Origin: Nemophila menziesii
Lineage: Eukaryota; Streptophyta; Magnoliopsida; Boraginales; Hydrophyllaceae
Length of the DNA stretch: 64,000 nucleotides
Direction of reading: 5' to 3'
Assembly: GCA_029959085.1 (NCBI GenBank)
Contig: JARWIR010000016.1
Location: 19,043,499-19,107,498, forward strand
Part shown: positions 1 to 11,078 of the stretch, one piece after another
Layout of the letters: every line of letters begins with the position of its first letter
Numbering within the stretch: the stretch's first letter is position 1
Notes under the pieces: generated by a model
Databases searched by the model: none
Told to the model about the DNA's origin: nothing
The model's input: the letters and a program-made list of their open reading frames with translations, nothing else
Program-made: the position numbers and the translations under genes

Positions 1-1000
1 CCTTGGGAGACACCAAAATGACAATGTCCGTTTTTGTATCTTTTTCCCATGTCACCTATCACTTTCTGAGTCCATAATAATTTTGGCTCGTTCTCGATTA
101 TATTCAATACCTCAACTAGACTTTTCCCTTGAGGTGCATCGCTTTGCCTCAATAACCTCCTTGCTTTTTAGAATTCTTCCTCTTAGACCTAGATCATGGT
201 TTGTCTTTTTAAGATAATTTTTGTGGTTGTCTCATATCAATCCCTCTCCTTTGACATGGTCAGGATATATTTCACCTTAATGTATGGCTTGGCCTCCTAT
301 AGGATCATTGTGAGGGTTATGAGAGCTTTGAGGCCAACTCTATTTGGAATTATTTGTTACTCATATGGTGAGTGAAATCCAATAGAGCTGTCATATAATC
401 AAGGTTCTCGGTGTCGTAGGTTGGCTTCCATATCTTTTAGTGTACTCTCTTAGAGTTTCATCATTTTGTTGGTATAACACTAATAGTGATAATGAGTCGT
501 AACATGCAATTTTACTTCCTGTGAAGAGCACATTCATCCTCAACTCAAATGTTCAAAGGAACCTATGGATTTTGGCTCTCACTTGGAGAACCATTATAGA
601 GATTTCCTTGACAAGGTGGCAGGGAAAGCGCGAATATAAATGGAAGAAAAAATAGATGATCAATTCTATTCGAGCCTTAAACATGTTGACATAGTGGTCC
701 GGATTAGTCGACCCATTGTAAGAGGGCAATCGGGGTGGCTTAAAGTAGTTAAGTAAAAACACGTCTAGTATTTCCTGATAAAATGAGTTCTCTCGATTGC
801 TTCTTGCACCTCTATATGCTCTGAATGGTGTTGTCCTCCTGGGACTTATTTAGGTATGTATGGAGTGGGGGCTTCGTTGGCATTCTGACTATTAAGAAGG
901 GGCTCGACCGTTTCGGATGATCGTTGCTACAAGGCTTGTAGTAGCCATTCAAGTTTATATGGATGTAACTAGAATTCTAAAGGTAGTTGGTACATGCCTA
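1..1000 (-). pseudogene. Ty3/gypsy gag relic (antisense)
   Basis: Read on the minus strand, 762-553 encodes PRLPSYNGSTNPDHYVNMF, which matches the 'P.lp.YdG.tdP..H...f' start of the plant Ty3/gypsy capsid domain. Lower coordinates continue with LREYTKRYGSQP (the 'sLr.y..Rf' segment of gag) and, near position 20, HCHFG in the place where the 'fHrd.GH' knuckle-linked motif is usual. Stops and frame changes interrupt it, so it is a dead copy. It runs off the left edge, so protease and polymerase would lie outside. It is a different lineage from E1-E3. The family call is from motif recognition only. Confidence 0.6.
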
Positions 1001-1495
1001 CATTCATATCTGGTATAGATGGGCCATCATGTAGTTGGAAAAGGAGGGCCGCTTCATCTACATTTATAAGGGATCATGTTACCTCTTTCTCTAACATGGC
1101 TACTTCTCTGGATTCATTAGATATACCATTTCCCATCGTTTGTGGTTGCGCTACATGGGGTGGAATTTCTTCTTCTCCTTAAGGGATTCAACATTGTGCG
1201 ATTCGACGGAGTTAGTGGTTGTAGGCTTGTAGCCCTGTCCCACTGTTCTTCGTTACATGTTTGTGTTCAGTCGCTTGCTCTGGTTTTTTCCATTTTTGTG
1301 GTGTCTAAATGGGAAAAAAGATTGGTATATTCTCACAAACAACACCAATATGATAGAATAAATTATACCAGAGAGAAATAATCAAACTAGATATATCTAG
1401 TTTGGTGAGTAAAACTATTAAGATTTGATTAATGTTTATTTTAAGAAAGAAAGTGCAAAGAAGAGTAAAAATGATATATATTAAATGTGTATAGA
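1001..1495. other. Unassigned flank of E1
   Basis: AT-rich sequence with short open frames only. It may be the N-terminal and leader part of the antisense gag relic, but I see no motif that proves this. Confidence 0.4.
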
Positions 1496-2933
1496 TGATG
1501 TTTTCCATATTTGTGATATGTTAATATAGGTTTGAGATATCATTTAAGGTGTATTTGATTAATTGTTAAGGGATTTTCCCCATTATTAGATAATTTCTTA
1601 ATTTATGTTATGATTTGGATATTTATTACTTTACAACATATTTGGTATAATTTGTGTGTTAATGTGAAGCTCTTAAGGTTTATGGAGTATAATTAGATTC
1701 CAAATAAATTCCAAGGAGTTAAGAAAAGAAGATCCAGGATATATCAAGAGATATAAGGACACAAAGTTGCCAAATATGCAGTGATGTCCACTAAAGTGAA
1801 GATTACTACAAATCGGATGGGATTTTTAAAGATCCTTTAAAGTTTAGATAGATCTTTTAGATGCGATCGTTTTGATATAACGTACTTGAAATTTGGCCCA
1901 GTAACGAAGGATATATGATCAAAACAAGCAGCAGTGTTTATCCTATCCTATATTTTAGGAAACGAATTTGAATTGGACTTGGACTTCAATTACTTGCCTC
2001 CGCTACAAGATTTCTACCTAGGGAAGGAAAAACCCTATAAATACACCCTCTTATCATTGTAAACATGTCCTTGCTCAGGCTTTAATTCATATTACTCTTA
2101 GAAGTCATCAAGAGAAGCAAGTTGACAATATGTATCTTTATTTTATTTTATTTCTTGTTAGCATGAACTAAATTTTCCATAGCTTGGGCCCTGCATATGT
2201 ATAATCTTTGAATTCTATTTTCTTATTTGTTTGGGTAAAAGTCTTTTGAATCGATTGAGCTTCTTAACCTTTATATTTGTTTTGTCTGCTTTGATGTATT
2301 TACAGTAGTTCTTGCTAGTGCACAAGTATAGACTACCCCGTTAATAGCAGTTGAATGGGCACCCGGAAGGGGTGTCTAATTATTGAAATACCACATACAC
2401 GTTTAGTGTGCGATAGTGATCCTGACGGGTTTGCCTAACTAGACAGTCACTAGGATTTGATTTAACCATTGATCCTTGCGCAGGGTCCCCTTACCCAAGT
2501 CCCCTGGTAATTTTTAGGTCGCCACCTATGTCCACCTGGAAGGGGTTTAATAGGAATATAGAATCCTGACTACTTACTCTAAGATCTTTAATAACTTTAT
2601 AACTAGTAGAAGAAAAAGGATTAGTGCATACCAGCAAACCTGAGCTATATCTCTCATCTCATTCTTACCTATTTACTTTATTTGCATTAGTAGTTTAATT
2701 AATTATCTTTTCAAAATTACTCATCTTTGTTTACTGTCTTTTATTATAAGCATCTATTCTTTACTACGCTTTCTCTTCTAATCCGCAATTCTAACACACT
2801 AAGTCCCTACGAATGAATCTTACTTATTATCTAAACTTGCATACGATCGGTGATACTTGTAGTGACGTGATTCGTTTAGAGTGATTGTTCTTATCTTTGT
2901 TATCATTATATTATCGCACCTTACCAGCGATCA
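1496..2933 (+). repeat. E1 5' LTR
   Basis: Starts TGATGT and ends just before the primer binding site. It matches 9605-11078 along its length, for example in the blocks around 'GGATTTTCCCCATTATTAG' near the start and 'CTATAAATACACCCT' near 2036. The outer end is mutated (TGATGTTTTCC instead of TGATGTCTCC). Confidence 0.85.
2036..2043 (+). promoter_or_regulatory. LTR TATA box
   Basis: TATAAATA followed by CACC. The same motif is present at the equivalent place in other LTRs of the family (10191, 23700, 28203 and 35071 on plus; 43452 and 54649 on minus), which supports it as the U3 promoter core. Confidence 0.6.
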
Positions 2934-2939
2934 AGTTTT

Positions 2940-2957
2940 TGGCACCGCTGCCAGGGA
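2940..2957 (+). other. E1 primer binding site (tRNA-Asp type)
   Basis: The 18 bases from 2940 match the complement of the 3' end of plant tRNA-Asp (TGGCGCCGTTGCCGGGGA) with three mismatches. They lie seven bases inside the LTR end, as in E2. The degeneracy fits an old, inactive copy. Confidence 0.65.
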
Positions 2958-3059
2958 CTTGTGTCTCGTTAGCGTGTGGATTTATTAGTGTAGTAGTTTT
3001 TAGTTGTTTTTTCAAATTTACGCTTGCTTTTTGTTTTTGTCTCTTTCAGGTACCAGTGT

Positions 3060-4690
3060 ATGCTTGAGAATCCGGAGGATTTAATCAGGCTTTACAACAA
3101 ACGTAAAAGAGAAGAAAACAGACAAAGAGAAGCCATGTCTATAGTAGAAGATAATTTAGTTCCACTTGAGGGAGATAATCTCAACAATAATAACAATCAA
3201 CAAATATCTATCCCTTAGGTAATAGAACCACAAGGAGGAAATCCCGGAATAATCAACTTCGCGAACAAGATCTCCCATGTTTGGAAACACCTTTTCTTGT
3301 TCAACCATTAGGGTATCATCCTCCAGTGATCCAAGCTACAAAGTTCAGGTCCGATCGGGGTATGCTCAGTCAATTTGCAAGCTATGCACTCAACAATGGT
3401 GCAGCGATTCAAAATCTGGTAAGAGCAATTCAGAAGTTTATGCAGATTTGTGATGCCTACAGTTTTCCAGGCATTACACGCGAGCAACTATATTGCCACA
3501 TGTTTTTGTTTTTCTTGACTAGAAGTGCTGGTGATTGGCTAGATAGAAAACCACTAAATACAATTAATACTAAGGATGAACTACAAGTCGCGTTCTTTAA
3601 CCGTTTCTATCCGAAGAGTATGAGATTAAAAGATTAGATATAGCTTGCTAGTTTTCTCCAAGAGAATGATAAGAAAGTAGGAGACGTATGGACAAGGTTT
3701 CAACAGAAGTTAGCAAGATGTCAGGTCCATGGTTACACCACATCTCTACAATTAGCGATGTTCTATCAAGGTATTAACGCAGAAAGTAGATTAAGGGTCG
3801 ATAATCTTGGAAGAGGAGGATTTGTGTCCATGGATTCTACAGAAGTTGTAGAATGTATGTAATGTATTATTAAATAGGAAAAGAGTTTGCCAATTGCACG
3901 AGCTCCTATCACAAATACCAAAAGCACGCTTCGATTAGGAATAGAATCTACTCAATTATCTAAAATAGAAGCACTGGAAAATAAAGTTAAGCAGATAAAA
4001 CTTAAAATGGACCAACAACATTAGAATCCAGCGGAAAAAAATGTAGTGCAAGAAGCACAAGGTTGTCCGCGTTGTGAAGTACCTAATCATACATGGGAAG
4101 AGTGTGAAGGAAATCCAAAATCTGTATACTTCGTACCAAATCGAGGAAATTACCAATTTGGTAATAGAAATCATCTGGGTATGTAATATTCAAATCCTCA
4201 TGGGGCCGCAAATCCAGGTAATTATCAACCACGTCCATAGAACAACACTTACCAACATAGAGCTCAAGGTCCTTATCAAGGAAATAAAAATTATAATAGA
4301 CCAGCTCCTCAACCGCATCCAGCCTATGATGCTTATGCCGATAATCTAGCTCAGAAAGCTTTACCACAAGATCCTCAAGAAGGAGCAGTGTCAGAGAAGA
4401 AATTACAAGACTTTATGGATCTATTTACTGGCCATATTCAAGTACATCAAGAGAAGTTCAGAGAATAAGAGGCCATAATATAGATCTTAAGAACACAGTT
4501 GACCCAAATATGGATGGTTGTGAATGCTCAATTAGAAGCAAATAATGCCTTGAAACATAATAGAAAGAGGAATCACCAGCTGCTGCAGAAATTGTTGTGG
4601 AGGTTCCAAAAAATTTAGAAGAACCAGCCAAGTCTAGCCTAGAAGAATATGACTTTGTAAATCTTCTCAAGGATATTAAAGAATAGATTG
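3060..4690 (+). pseudogene. E1 gag (capsid and nucleocapsid) pseudogene
   Basis: Structural protein of the retrotransposon particle. It probably begins at ATG 3060 (MLENPEDLIRLYNKRKREEN), then changes frame near 3200-3215. The capsid homology is clear at 3370-3840: FLTRSAGDWLDRKP and FFNRFYPKSM match the retrotransposon gag core, followed by WTRFQQKLARCQVHGY. A CX2CX4HX4C zinc knuckle (CPRCEVPNHTWEEC, about 4064-4105) marks the nucleocapsid. From 3281 to about 4560 one frame carries nine stops, six TAG and three TAA, with no TGA, and glutamine would read naturally at each. A further frame change occurs near 4565. Equivalent to the gag of E2 at 29.3 kb. Confidence 0.8.
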
Positions 4691-4937
4691 GATCGGTGAT
4701 TGCGTTACAAGCTAGTAGAGCTATAGAGAAAGAGCCTCAGGTGAGAAAAAAGACGAAGTTGCACCAGCTGAGGAGAAAGAAGTTGTTGCACCAGGTATGC
4801 AGAAAGAAGAAGAGAAGATGGGCTCGCCAACTATTTTTCCAGCAATGTCGCCATCCATTTCTAAGAAAAATCCAAAATTTGACATTTAACTCAAGGCATT
4901 TGTATAGGCGTACAGTCCTGAGAAAATCAACGCCCAA

Positions 4938-5747
4938 ATGCTTGAGATTGCGAAGAAAGGGCTTACAGCAAAACAGGTATTCATGCAAGTTATTCCAGAG
5001 AAAGATGTGAGTGTAGAATTTAGAAAAGAGGTTGTGGTGCATACTGAGAGAGTCTCGAGCAGAGTTGAAAAGGAGCTACCACTCAAGCTCAAAAATCCGG
5101 GAAGCTTGAACCTTCCTATTCAAATTAGTGGTATGCTCAAGGTGAAAGCCATGTGTGATGTGGGTTCGAGTGTGAATCTCATGCCCAAGTCTATATTCGA
5201 TAGGCTTAGCATCGAGATAGTAGAAAAAGCTCCCGCGAACTTACAATTTGCGGATAGCTCAGTAACAAAGACATGGGGAACAGTGGAGGACGTTCATGTC
5301 CAAGCAGGTAATATCACCAACCATACTGACTTTGTTACTCTTGATTATGACGTAGATAAGCAGGTTTCAATCATACTTGGAAGGCCGTTCTTGGCAACAA
5401 GTGAAAGCATCATCAACTTCCAGGAGGGAATAGTTACTATCCATGCTAAAAACATATCTGATACATTCTACGTCCTAGGTAACAAACCATGGAAGTTAGA
5501 TCCCACAGTTTCCGTCATCCACATTTCTACCAGAAACAGAGTCCTAAGAGAAATACGCACAAACCCTGTGGAGACAAAACCAATGGTCGAGTTTGGGCTA
5601 GGCCATGAAGTTGTATGGAAGGCCTACAAAACTGAGAATAGGCCACGAAATCACAAAGATTCGTGGATGGGACCATTTGTCATCACACAAGTTGTTTCGA
5701 AAAAAGTGATTGAAATCAGACCCAAAAGGGTATCAAATGGAGATTAG
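4938..5747 (+). CDS. Retropepsin joined to integrase GPY/F tail (E1)
   Basis: An open 269-residue segment of the element polyprotein; the first Met is only the first one after a stop, not a proven start. Residues about 70-190 are an Athila-type aspartic protease: active-site triplet in MCDVGSSVNLMP (usual form DLGAS), then LQFADSSVTKTWGTVEDV and SIILGRPFLATSES. After a linker of about 60 residues comes VVWKAYK...SWMGPFVITQVVSKKVIEI (about 225-262), which resembles the GPY/F module at the C-terminus of Ty3/gypsy integrase. The reverse transcriptase, RNase H and catalytic integrase that should separate the two are absent. The original end lies in another frame near 5800 (VDVHSLSRYWGGYTRK), matched in E2 by VSINHLTHCSGGYKKK. 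The frame is open here while gag is ruined. Confidence 0.8.
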   Translation: MLEIAKKGLTAKQVFMQVIPEKDVSVEFRKEVVVHTERVSSRVEKELPLKLKNPGSLNLPIQISGMLKVKAMCDVGSSVNLMPKSIFDRLSIEIVEKAPANLQFADSSVTKTWGTVEDVHVQAGNITNHTDFVTLDYDVDKQVSIILGRPFLATSESIINFQEGIVTIHAKNISDTFYVLGNKPWKLDPTVSVIHISTRNRVLREIRTNPVETKPMVEFGLGHEVVWKAYKTENRPRNHKDSWMGPFVITQVVSKKVIEIRPKRVSNGD

Positions 5748-5809
5748 TAGACGTTCATAGCCTTTCTCGTTATTGGGGAGGATATACACGCAAAATCTGA
5801 TAGAGGTAA

Positions 5810-5870
5810 TGCATCTAACTTTGAAAGACGTTAAACAAAAGTGCTGTCTGGGAGACAACCTGTAATTCTT
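5810..5870 (+). other. Conserved post-pol block of E1
   Basis: 'AACTTTGAAAGACGTTAAAC' followed by CTGTCTGGGAGACAACCTG. The same block follows the protease-integrase ORF in E2 (31532-31590), where it forms a perfect hairpin. Athila/Tat elements commonly carry a 'GGGAGGCAACCC' motif at this place. Confidence 0.55.
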
Positions 5871-6019
5871 TTTATGATTTTATGTTTAGTTTATGTTTAG
5901 ATTAGTTGTTTTTGATAGAAATTGTAGTAATGAGATAGGTACAAGTGTTTTTTATATGTAGGTAAAGGTACAAATTGAGTTTGGGGTGAAAAAGATCGCA
6001 AAAAACCAAGTCACGCAGA

Positions 6020-6415
6020 GCAGACCGGCCTACCGGTCTCGCTCTAAGGGTCACGAAGGTCAACCATACGATCCAAGTCAGAAAGTTAGAAACTATGACC
6101 GGTATGTCGAACCCATGAGCGGTATACTGGTCCCAGGCCATATCGTCATTCACGCAAAGGGCCGCGACAGTATACAAAACAGAATACTGACTGGCATACC
6201 GGTCCATGAAGAAGGGTCATGAATGTATTGGCTACGGTTTGAGGTCAGAAACTTAAAAATATTGGTACGGTATAGCGTTCCCATGACCGGCCTACCGGCC
6301 CCCATCCATATCGTAATTCGCGCACGAGGGTCACGATGGTTCGAGGTCAGGAAGTTCAAAAATCCAGTCCCGGCATATACTGGTCCCATAGCCGGCATAC
6401 CGGTGCGCACCACGA
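6020..6415 (+). repeat. CCGG-motif inverted/tandem repeat block (E1)
   Basis: About 400 bp with an unusually high GC content for the window. It has repeated pairs such as ACCGGCCTACCGG, GACCGGTATGTCG, GGCATACCGG and TACTGGTCCC, separated by related spacers with CACGAGGGTCACG-like sequence. The units are irregular here. The block sits at the same place as the regular 108-bp array of E2 and the minus-strand block at 37.7-38.0 kb in E3. Confidence 0.7.
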
Positions 6416-6793
6416 CATAACTTCTTAAAGAAAAGGTTTGTTCAAATTTTAATTCACAATCCTTTAGCCTCCTTCTTCTCCAAAGAACCCAAACTCCATT
6501 GAAACTATACCGAACCTTCACCTCACATCTAAACACCACCAAACACCATCAATTGTTATCAAAATCCTTCCCTATGCCTTCTACACAAGATTCAAAAATT
6601 ACAAATCAATCCGAACCATCTAGAATCCAAGAATCAAAACCAAAGTTCAAAATTCTTTTTCCAAAATCCCTTAAACTCATACCAAACAAGCAAGAGTTCA
6701 TCATACCCACATAGAGAATCCTCATCCTAAAACCTAGCGTAACCCAAATAAAACTTTCTCAACCTAAAATTAAGGGGTAAATTTTTTTCAAAA

Positions 6794-8052
6794 GTGTTCA
6801 AATCTTTAAGTTGGATGTCAATTGAGATGACACAAAGAACAGAGACATTATCTATTGCTAGGGAGATGAAGAAGAATCGAAACAAGGTATTGGGTAGTAT
6901 TGAGAATAAATCAGTTGAGAAGAGTGAAAGTTCGGGAATAATGAAAAAGGTAAAAACGGGTCAAGATAATAGAGAAAATCATGCAGTAGTGACATCAAAG
7001 AGCAAAGAAGTCACAACTTTCAAGGATAATACACCACAACACCTACCAATCGAGACTCCTTCACCCGAGGAAAGCAAAGGTTCAAAGGTCTTTTTAGCTA
7101 TCTCCAAACAAAATCTTCCAAAATTACCTCTATCTTATAAGAGAATATTCAAAAGACAAGTTGGAGAAGTAGAATACACGAGATTTCTAGAGATGGGTGA
7201 GAGATTGGGATGGAGCACATTTATGAGAAGACGTTCACAATTATGTATAGAGATTGTTTCTGAGTTCTATTTAGGCCTCTTTAGCCGAGATAGTAAGGGT
7301 CGAGTTCCAGTTAATGGAAAGTTAGTTCCTTTCACAGATTGAAGAAATTTGAAACCACTTCGAGTTTAAGAAATAGGGTAGTCCATGCAAATATTAAGAA
7401 GCAGTGAAGAATTTTGATAATTGTGACTAGGAACTAATTTATGAACATGTGTTGAGTTGGAATTTAGTGCAATTACACAAACAAAAGATTGAGGGGCCTT
7501 GGCTTTACAAGCACCTTCAACCCGAAGCTAGAGCTTGGCACCACTTCATCATTCCAAATGTTAGGGAAAACACTCGTACCTCGGAAGTAAGTAAGAAATT
7601 TTCCTTGTTCTTGAATTGTTATGAAAGAAGAGGAAGTAGATGTAGTGCAATTTATAATGGATGAGTTCATGTGAATAAAGATCCAACCTGCAATGGTTTT
7701 TAACATTAAATACACATCAATGATCACTAGCCTACTAAGGAAAGCGAAGGTGGAGCTTGGTGAGGAATAGTCACTTATTTATGATATTATGTCCAACATT
7801 GATGTTATATGGATCACAAAGATTTTAAAAGGAGTAGTTGCAAAGATACCTGAAAAAGATAAAATTCTTGCGTGGCAAGAAAGAGTAGAGGAGAGATTAA
7901 ACAAATTAAAATTAGCTCACACTTCTTTGGTCGATGATGTGGCACGAAACAAAGCAAATGAAGTGCACATGACACTCCTGGAGCAATTAAAGCGCGATAT
8001 CGCGAAAGATCCACCAAATCCTATCTTGAATGTTGATAATGCGAGACAATAG
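6794..8052 (+). pseudogene. Third ORF of E1, plant transposon protein-like
   Basis: Spread over three frames (6794-7342, about 7390-7664 and 7789-8052). The first part is lysine- and glutamate-rich up to about residue 110, then YTRFLEMGERLGW and EIVSEFYLGLFSRD...VNGKLVPFTD. The second contains EGPWLYKHLQPEARAWHHFI and RTSEVSKKFSLFLNC. The third looks coiled-coil (EERLNKLKLAHTSL...LLEQLKRDI). The order (FY..L, V.GK.V.F, W..F, T..VS..... L.L) resembles the 'putative plant transposon protein' family annotated downstream of Athila-type polyproteins. Function is unknown. E3 has the same protein on the minus strand at 36.1-37.3 kb with the stretch ARTSEVSKKF almost unchanged. Alternative reading: a decayed env-like ORF. 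Confidence 0.6.
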
Positions 8053-9593
8053 CCTCGAGAGTATGTTCTCTTTCTTCTTTACCATTTTTGTATATGCAAT
8101 ATCTACTAGTTTTTAATTTCTTTATTGAGTCTTTTCGAGTCATGTGGACACGACTCACTTTTGAGGTGGGGGTGTGGGGATTCATTGTCCCTCATCTCCA
8201 TTTTATGTGATTTTTCTGTTTTTTAGGAAGAATTAAAAAATTTGATACATGGGATTAGATGTAGACTGTGTTTAATAGCTTGAAAGCATAATCTTAGTAA
8301 GTTAATGATAGTAAGTAATATGTTTATAAGCTAATTATTTTATATTGCTTTGAGTATGGACAAGAAACACACGTTGATAGTATAGAAAATATTAGTAAGC
8401 AATATGGTAGAAGTATGTTTGATCTTAGGGAGCCTTGAGGGGTGTGTAGGTCGTGAGATCCGAGCTAGTTGATAAACCCATTTAATAAACATGCTAAAGG
8501 TAAGAAAGCAATGAAATTGCATATTTTAGAAAGTGATTAAGGCAATTCTTTGATAAGCCTCTAGTTGTCTTTTAGCTTGTTGTCCATTTATTATATTTAT
8601 ATCATTCTCAGCCCCTTCTATCCTTTCTAAAGATTTTTTATTAGCCACATTATAAGCCACACCCCTTAAATTTTAGGACTTTTTCCATATGACCCGTACT
8701 TGAATTGCGATGCATAGACAGTCGTTTTAGAGCTTGAGTTTGGGATGGTGAGTTCACCACTATGGTAAATATTATTGGGAAGGGTACTTTTGAGATTATG
8801 TAAATGTGCTCTATATTTTGGTGATGATTCACTAATTTATATTGTAACCCTTTGCTGGGGTAAAGTAAATGAGATAAGAATTGAAAAGAAAAAGAAATAT
8901 ATTGAAAAAAAAGTAGCATGATATCTCACATCAAAAAGAGATTCATAGCTATATTACAAAATAAAAAATGTTATGAAAATAATATATGATTTGGACCGAC
9001 CGGCAAAGTGTAATTTTAATGTGATCGTCTTAATGATTTATATTGGTTTATTGGGGATGCTAATTAGTGCATTAAATCATTGGGTTGAGTGAGAACATCT
9101 TATGAGAGTAACTCAAGATCTAGGGCGATTCGTTGATGGATAGTGAGGTGAGAGCCAAAAGCTCACTAAAAATTATCCAAATATACGATCATACCATCCC
9201 TAAGCCAACATTACAACCTTAAAGATCTTACGATTCTTTGCTATGTGATCAAGAAATAGTTGAACCGTCAGAGAGTAGTTAGATGGATCATTGGATACTA
9301 GTTAGGCTCGGATGAACAATCTATAGCCTCCGTGTTAAACTAAGTGAAGAACCTATCCTTCGTGCATTGTAAAGCTAATCTGATCTTGAATTTGAATCGT
9401 GTTGACCGTTTGTATGATAAGTGTATAGGTAATTTAGTTTGTAAATATCATTACATAAAAATTTCTAAGTAGTTGTTGTGAGTTTATTATTCATATTCTT
9501 CAATCTTCTTTCATGTGCTTAATTGACTTGTGTGTGTATTTAGAGACTTCCATATGTTCTTATTCTTTATTATATAGGGAAAATATAACTTTG
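8053..9593 (+). other. E1 3' untranslated region
   Basis: No credible ORF. It shares blocks with E2 (32.98-34.47 kb) and E3 (minus, 27.6-26.2 kb), among them GAGTCTTTTCGAGTC with nearby GACACGACTCA (8130-8160) and a segment around ATTATAAGCCACA near 8650. The conservation argues for an element function such as packaging or 3' processing, which is inferred. Confidence 0.55.
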
Positions 9594-9604
9594 AGTTGGG
9601 GGTC
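9594..9604 (+). other. E1 polypurine tract
   Basis: GTTGGGGGTC immediately before the 3' LTR. E2 has GCTGGGGGTC at the same position and E3 has the same tract on the minus strand (23037-23050), as expected for the plus-strand primer site. Confidence 0.6.
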
Positions 9605-11078
9605 TGATGTCTCCAAATTTGTGATATATTAATATAAGTTTGAGACATCATTTTAGGTGTATTTGATTAATCGTTAGGGGATTTTCCCCATTATTAGATA
9701 ATTTCTTAATTTGTGTCTTGATTTGGAGATTTATTACTTTTAGAGCATATTTGATATAATTTGTGTGTTAATGTGAAGATCTTAAGGTTTATGGAATATA
9801 ATTATATTCCAAATCAATTCCAAGGAGTTAAGGAAATAAGATTCAAGAGAAATCATGAGATAAAAGGAAACAAAGTTGAAATAGGAAAGGAAAAGCTACC
9901 AAATAAAGTTGTCAAATCTGCAGTGACGTCTACTAAAGTGAAGATTTAGATAACTACAAATCCGCTTCGATTTTGGAAGAGCCTTTTAATTTTTATTGAG
10001 ATCTTTTTATTGCGGTCGTTTCGATATAAAGTAAACGAAAGTTGGCCCAGTAACGAAGGAGATATGATCAAAACAAGAAGCAGTGTTTATCATGTCCTAT
10101 ATTTTAGGAAACAAATTTGAATTAGACTCCGATCACTTGTCTTCCACTCCAAATATTTCGACCTATGGCTAGAAAACACCTATAAATACACCCTATTATC
10201 ATTGTAAACATATCCTTGCTCAACCTTTAATTCATATTACTCTTAGAAGTCAACAACAGAAGCAAGTTGACAGTATGTATCTTAATTTTAGATTATTTCT
10301 TGTTAGCATGAACGAAATTTCCCATAGATTGCGTATGAATAATATTTGAATTTTTATTCTATTTAAGTTTGTTTGAGAAAAACCTTTTTAAATCGATTGA
10401 GCTTCTTAACCTTTATATTTGTTTTATGTGCTTTGATGTACTGACTGCAGTTCCTGCTAGTGCACGAATATAGACTACCCATTAATAGCAGTTAGATGGT
10501 CACCGGGAAGGGGTGTCTAATTGTTGAAACACCACATAAACATCTAGTGTGTGGTAGTGATCCTGATGGGCTTTCCTAATTAGATAGTCACTAGGGTTTG
10601 ATTTAACCACCGGTCATTGCGCAGGGTTCCCTTACTCAAGTCCCCTGGTAATTATTAGGTCACCACCGTCAACCCGGAAGGGGGTTAGGAGGAATATAGA
10701 AACCTGACTACTTACTCTAAGAGATTTGATCACCCTTATAACTAGTAGAAGAGATAGAAGGATAAGTGCATACACGTTAACCTCAGTTATACCTCTCATC
10801 TCATTCTTACGTATTTACTTTATTTTCTTTAGTAGTTTAATTAATTATCTTTTCACAATTACTCATTTTTATCTATGTCTTTATTTCAAGCATATATTCT
10901 TTACTACACTTTCTCTTCTAATCCATAATTCTAACACACTACGTCCCTGCGAACGAATCTTACTTATTATCTAAATTTGCATACGATCTGTGATATCTTG
11001 CAGTGAATAACGTGATTGATTTAGGGTGATAGTTCTTATCTTTATTATCATTATTTTTTCACACTCTATCAGCCATCA
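9605..11078 (+). repeat. E1 3' LTR
   Basis: Begins TGATGTCTCC and ends CCATCA. The first 46 bases contain an inverted pair, TGATGTCTCC and GAGACATCA, found at the outer end of most LTRs here. TATA motif at 10191-10198. Confidence 0.85.

Larger units (their letters stand above)
1496..11078 (+). mobile_element. LTR retrotransposon E1 (non-autonomous, Athila/Tat-like)
   Basis: A 9.6-kb element bounded by related direct LTRs (1496-2933 and 9605-11078). It contains, in order, a primer binding site, broken gag, a protease joined to an integrase GPY/F module, a GC-rich CCGG-motif block, a third ORF, a long 3' untranslated region and a polypurine tract. No reverse transcriptase, RNase H or integrase core is present. 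The LTRs are visibly more diverged from each other than those of E2, so E1 is older. The five bases outside each end (ATAGA at 1491-1495, AGAGT at 11079-11083) do not match, so either the target duplication has decayed or the ends come from different copies. Confidence 0.85.

Noticed and set aside
4696..5092. Lysine/arginine-rich and antisense ORFs over the gag-protease border
   Set aside because: Shadow frames of the E1 polyprotein; the true frame reads KEVVAPGMQKEEEKMGSP and continues into the protease.
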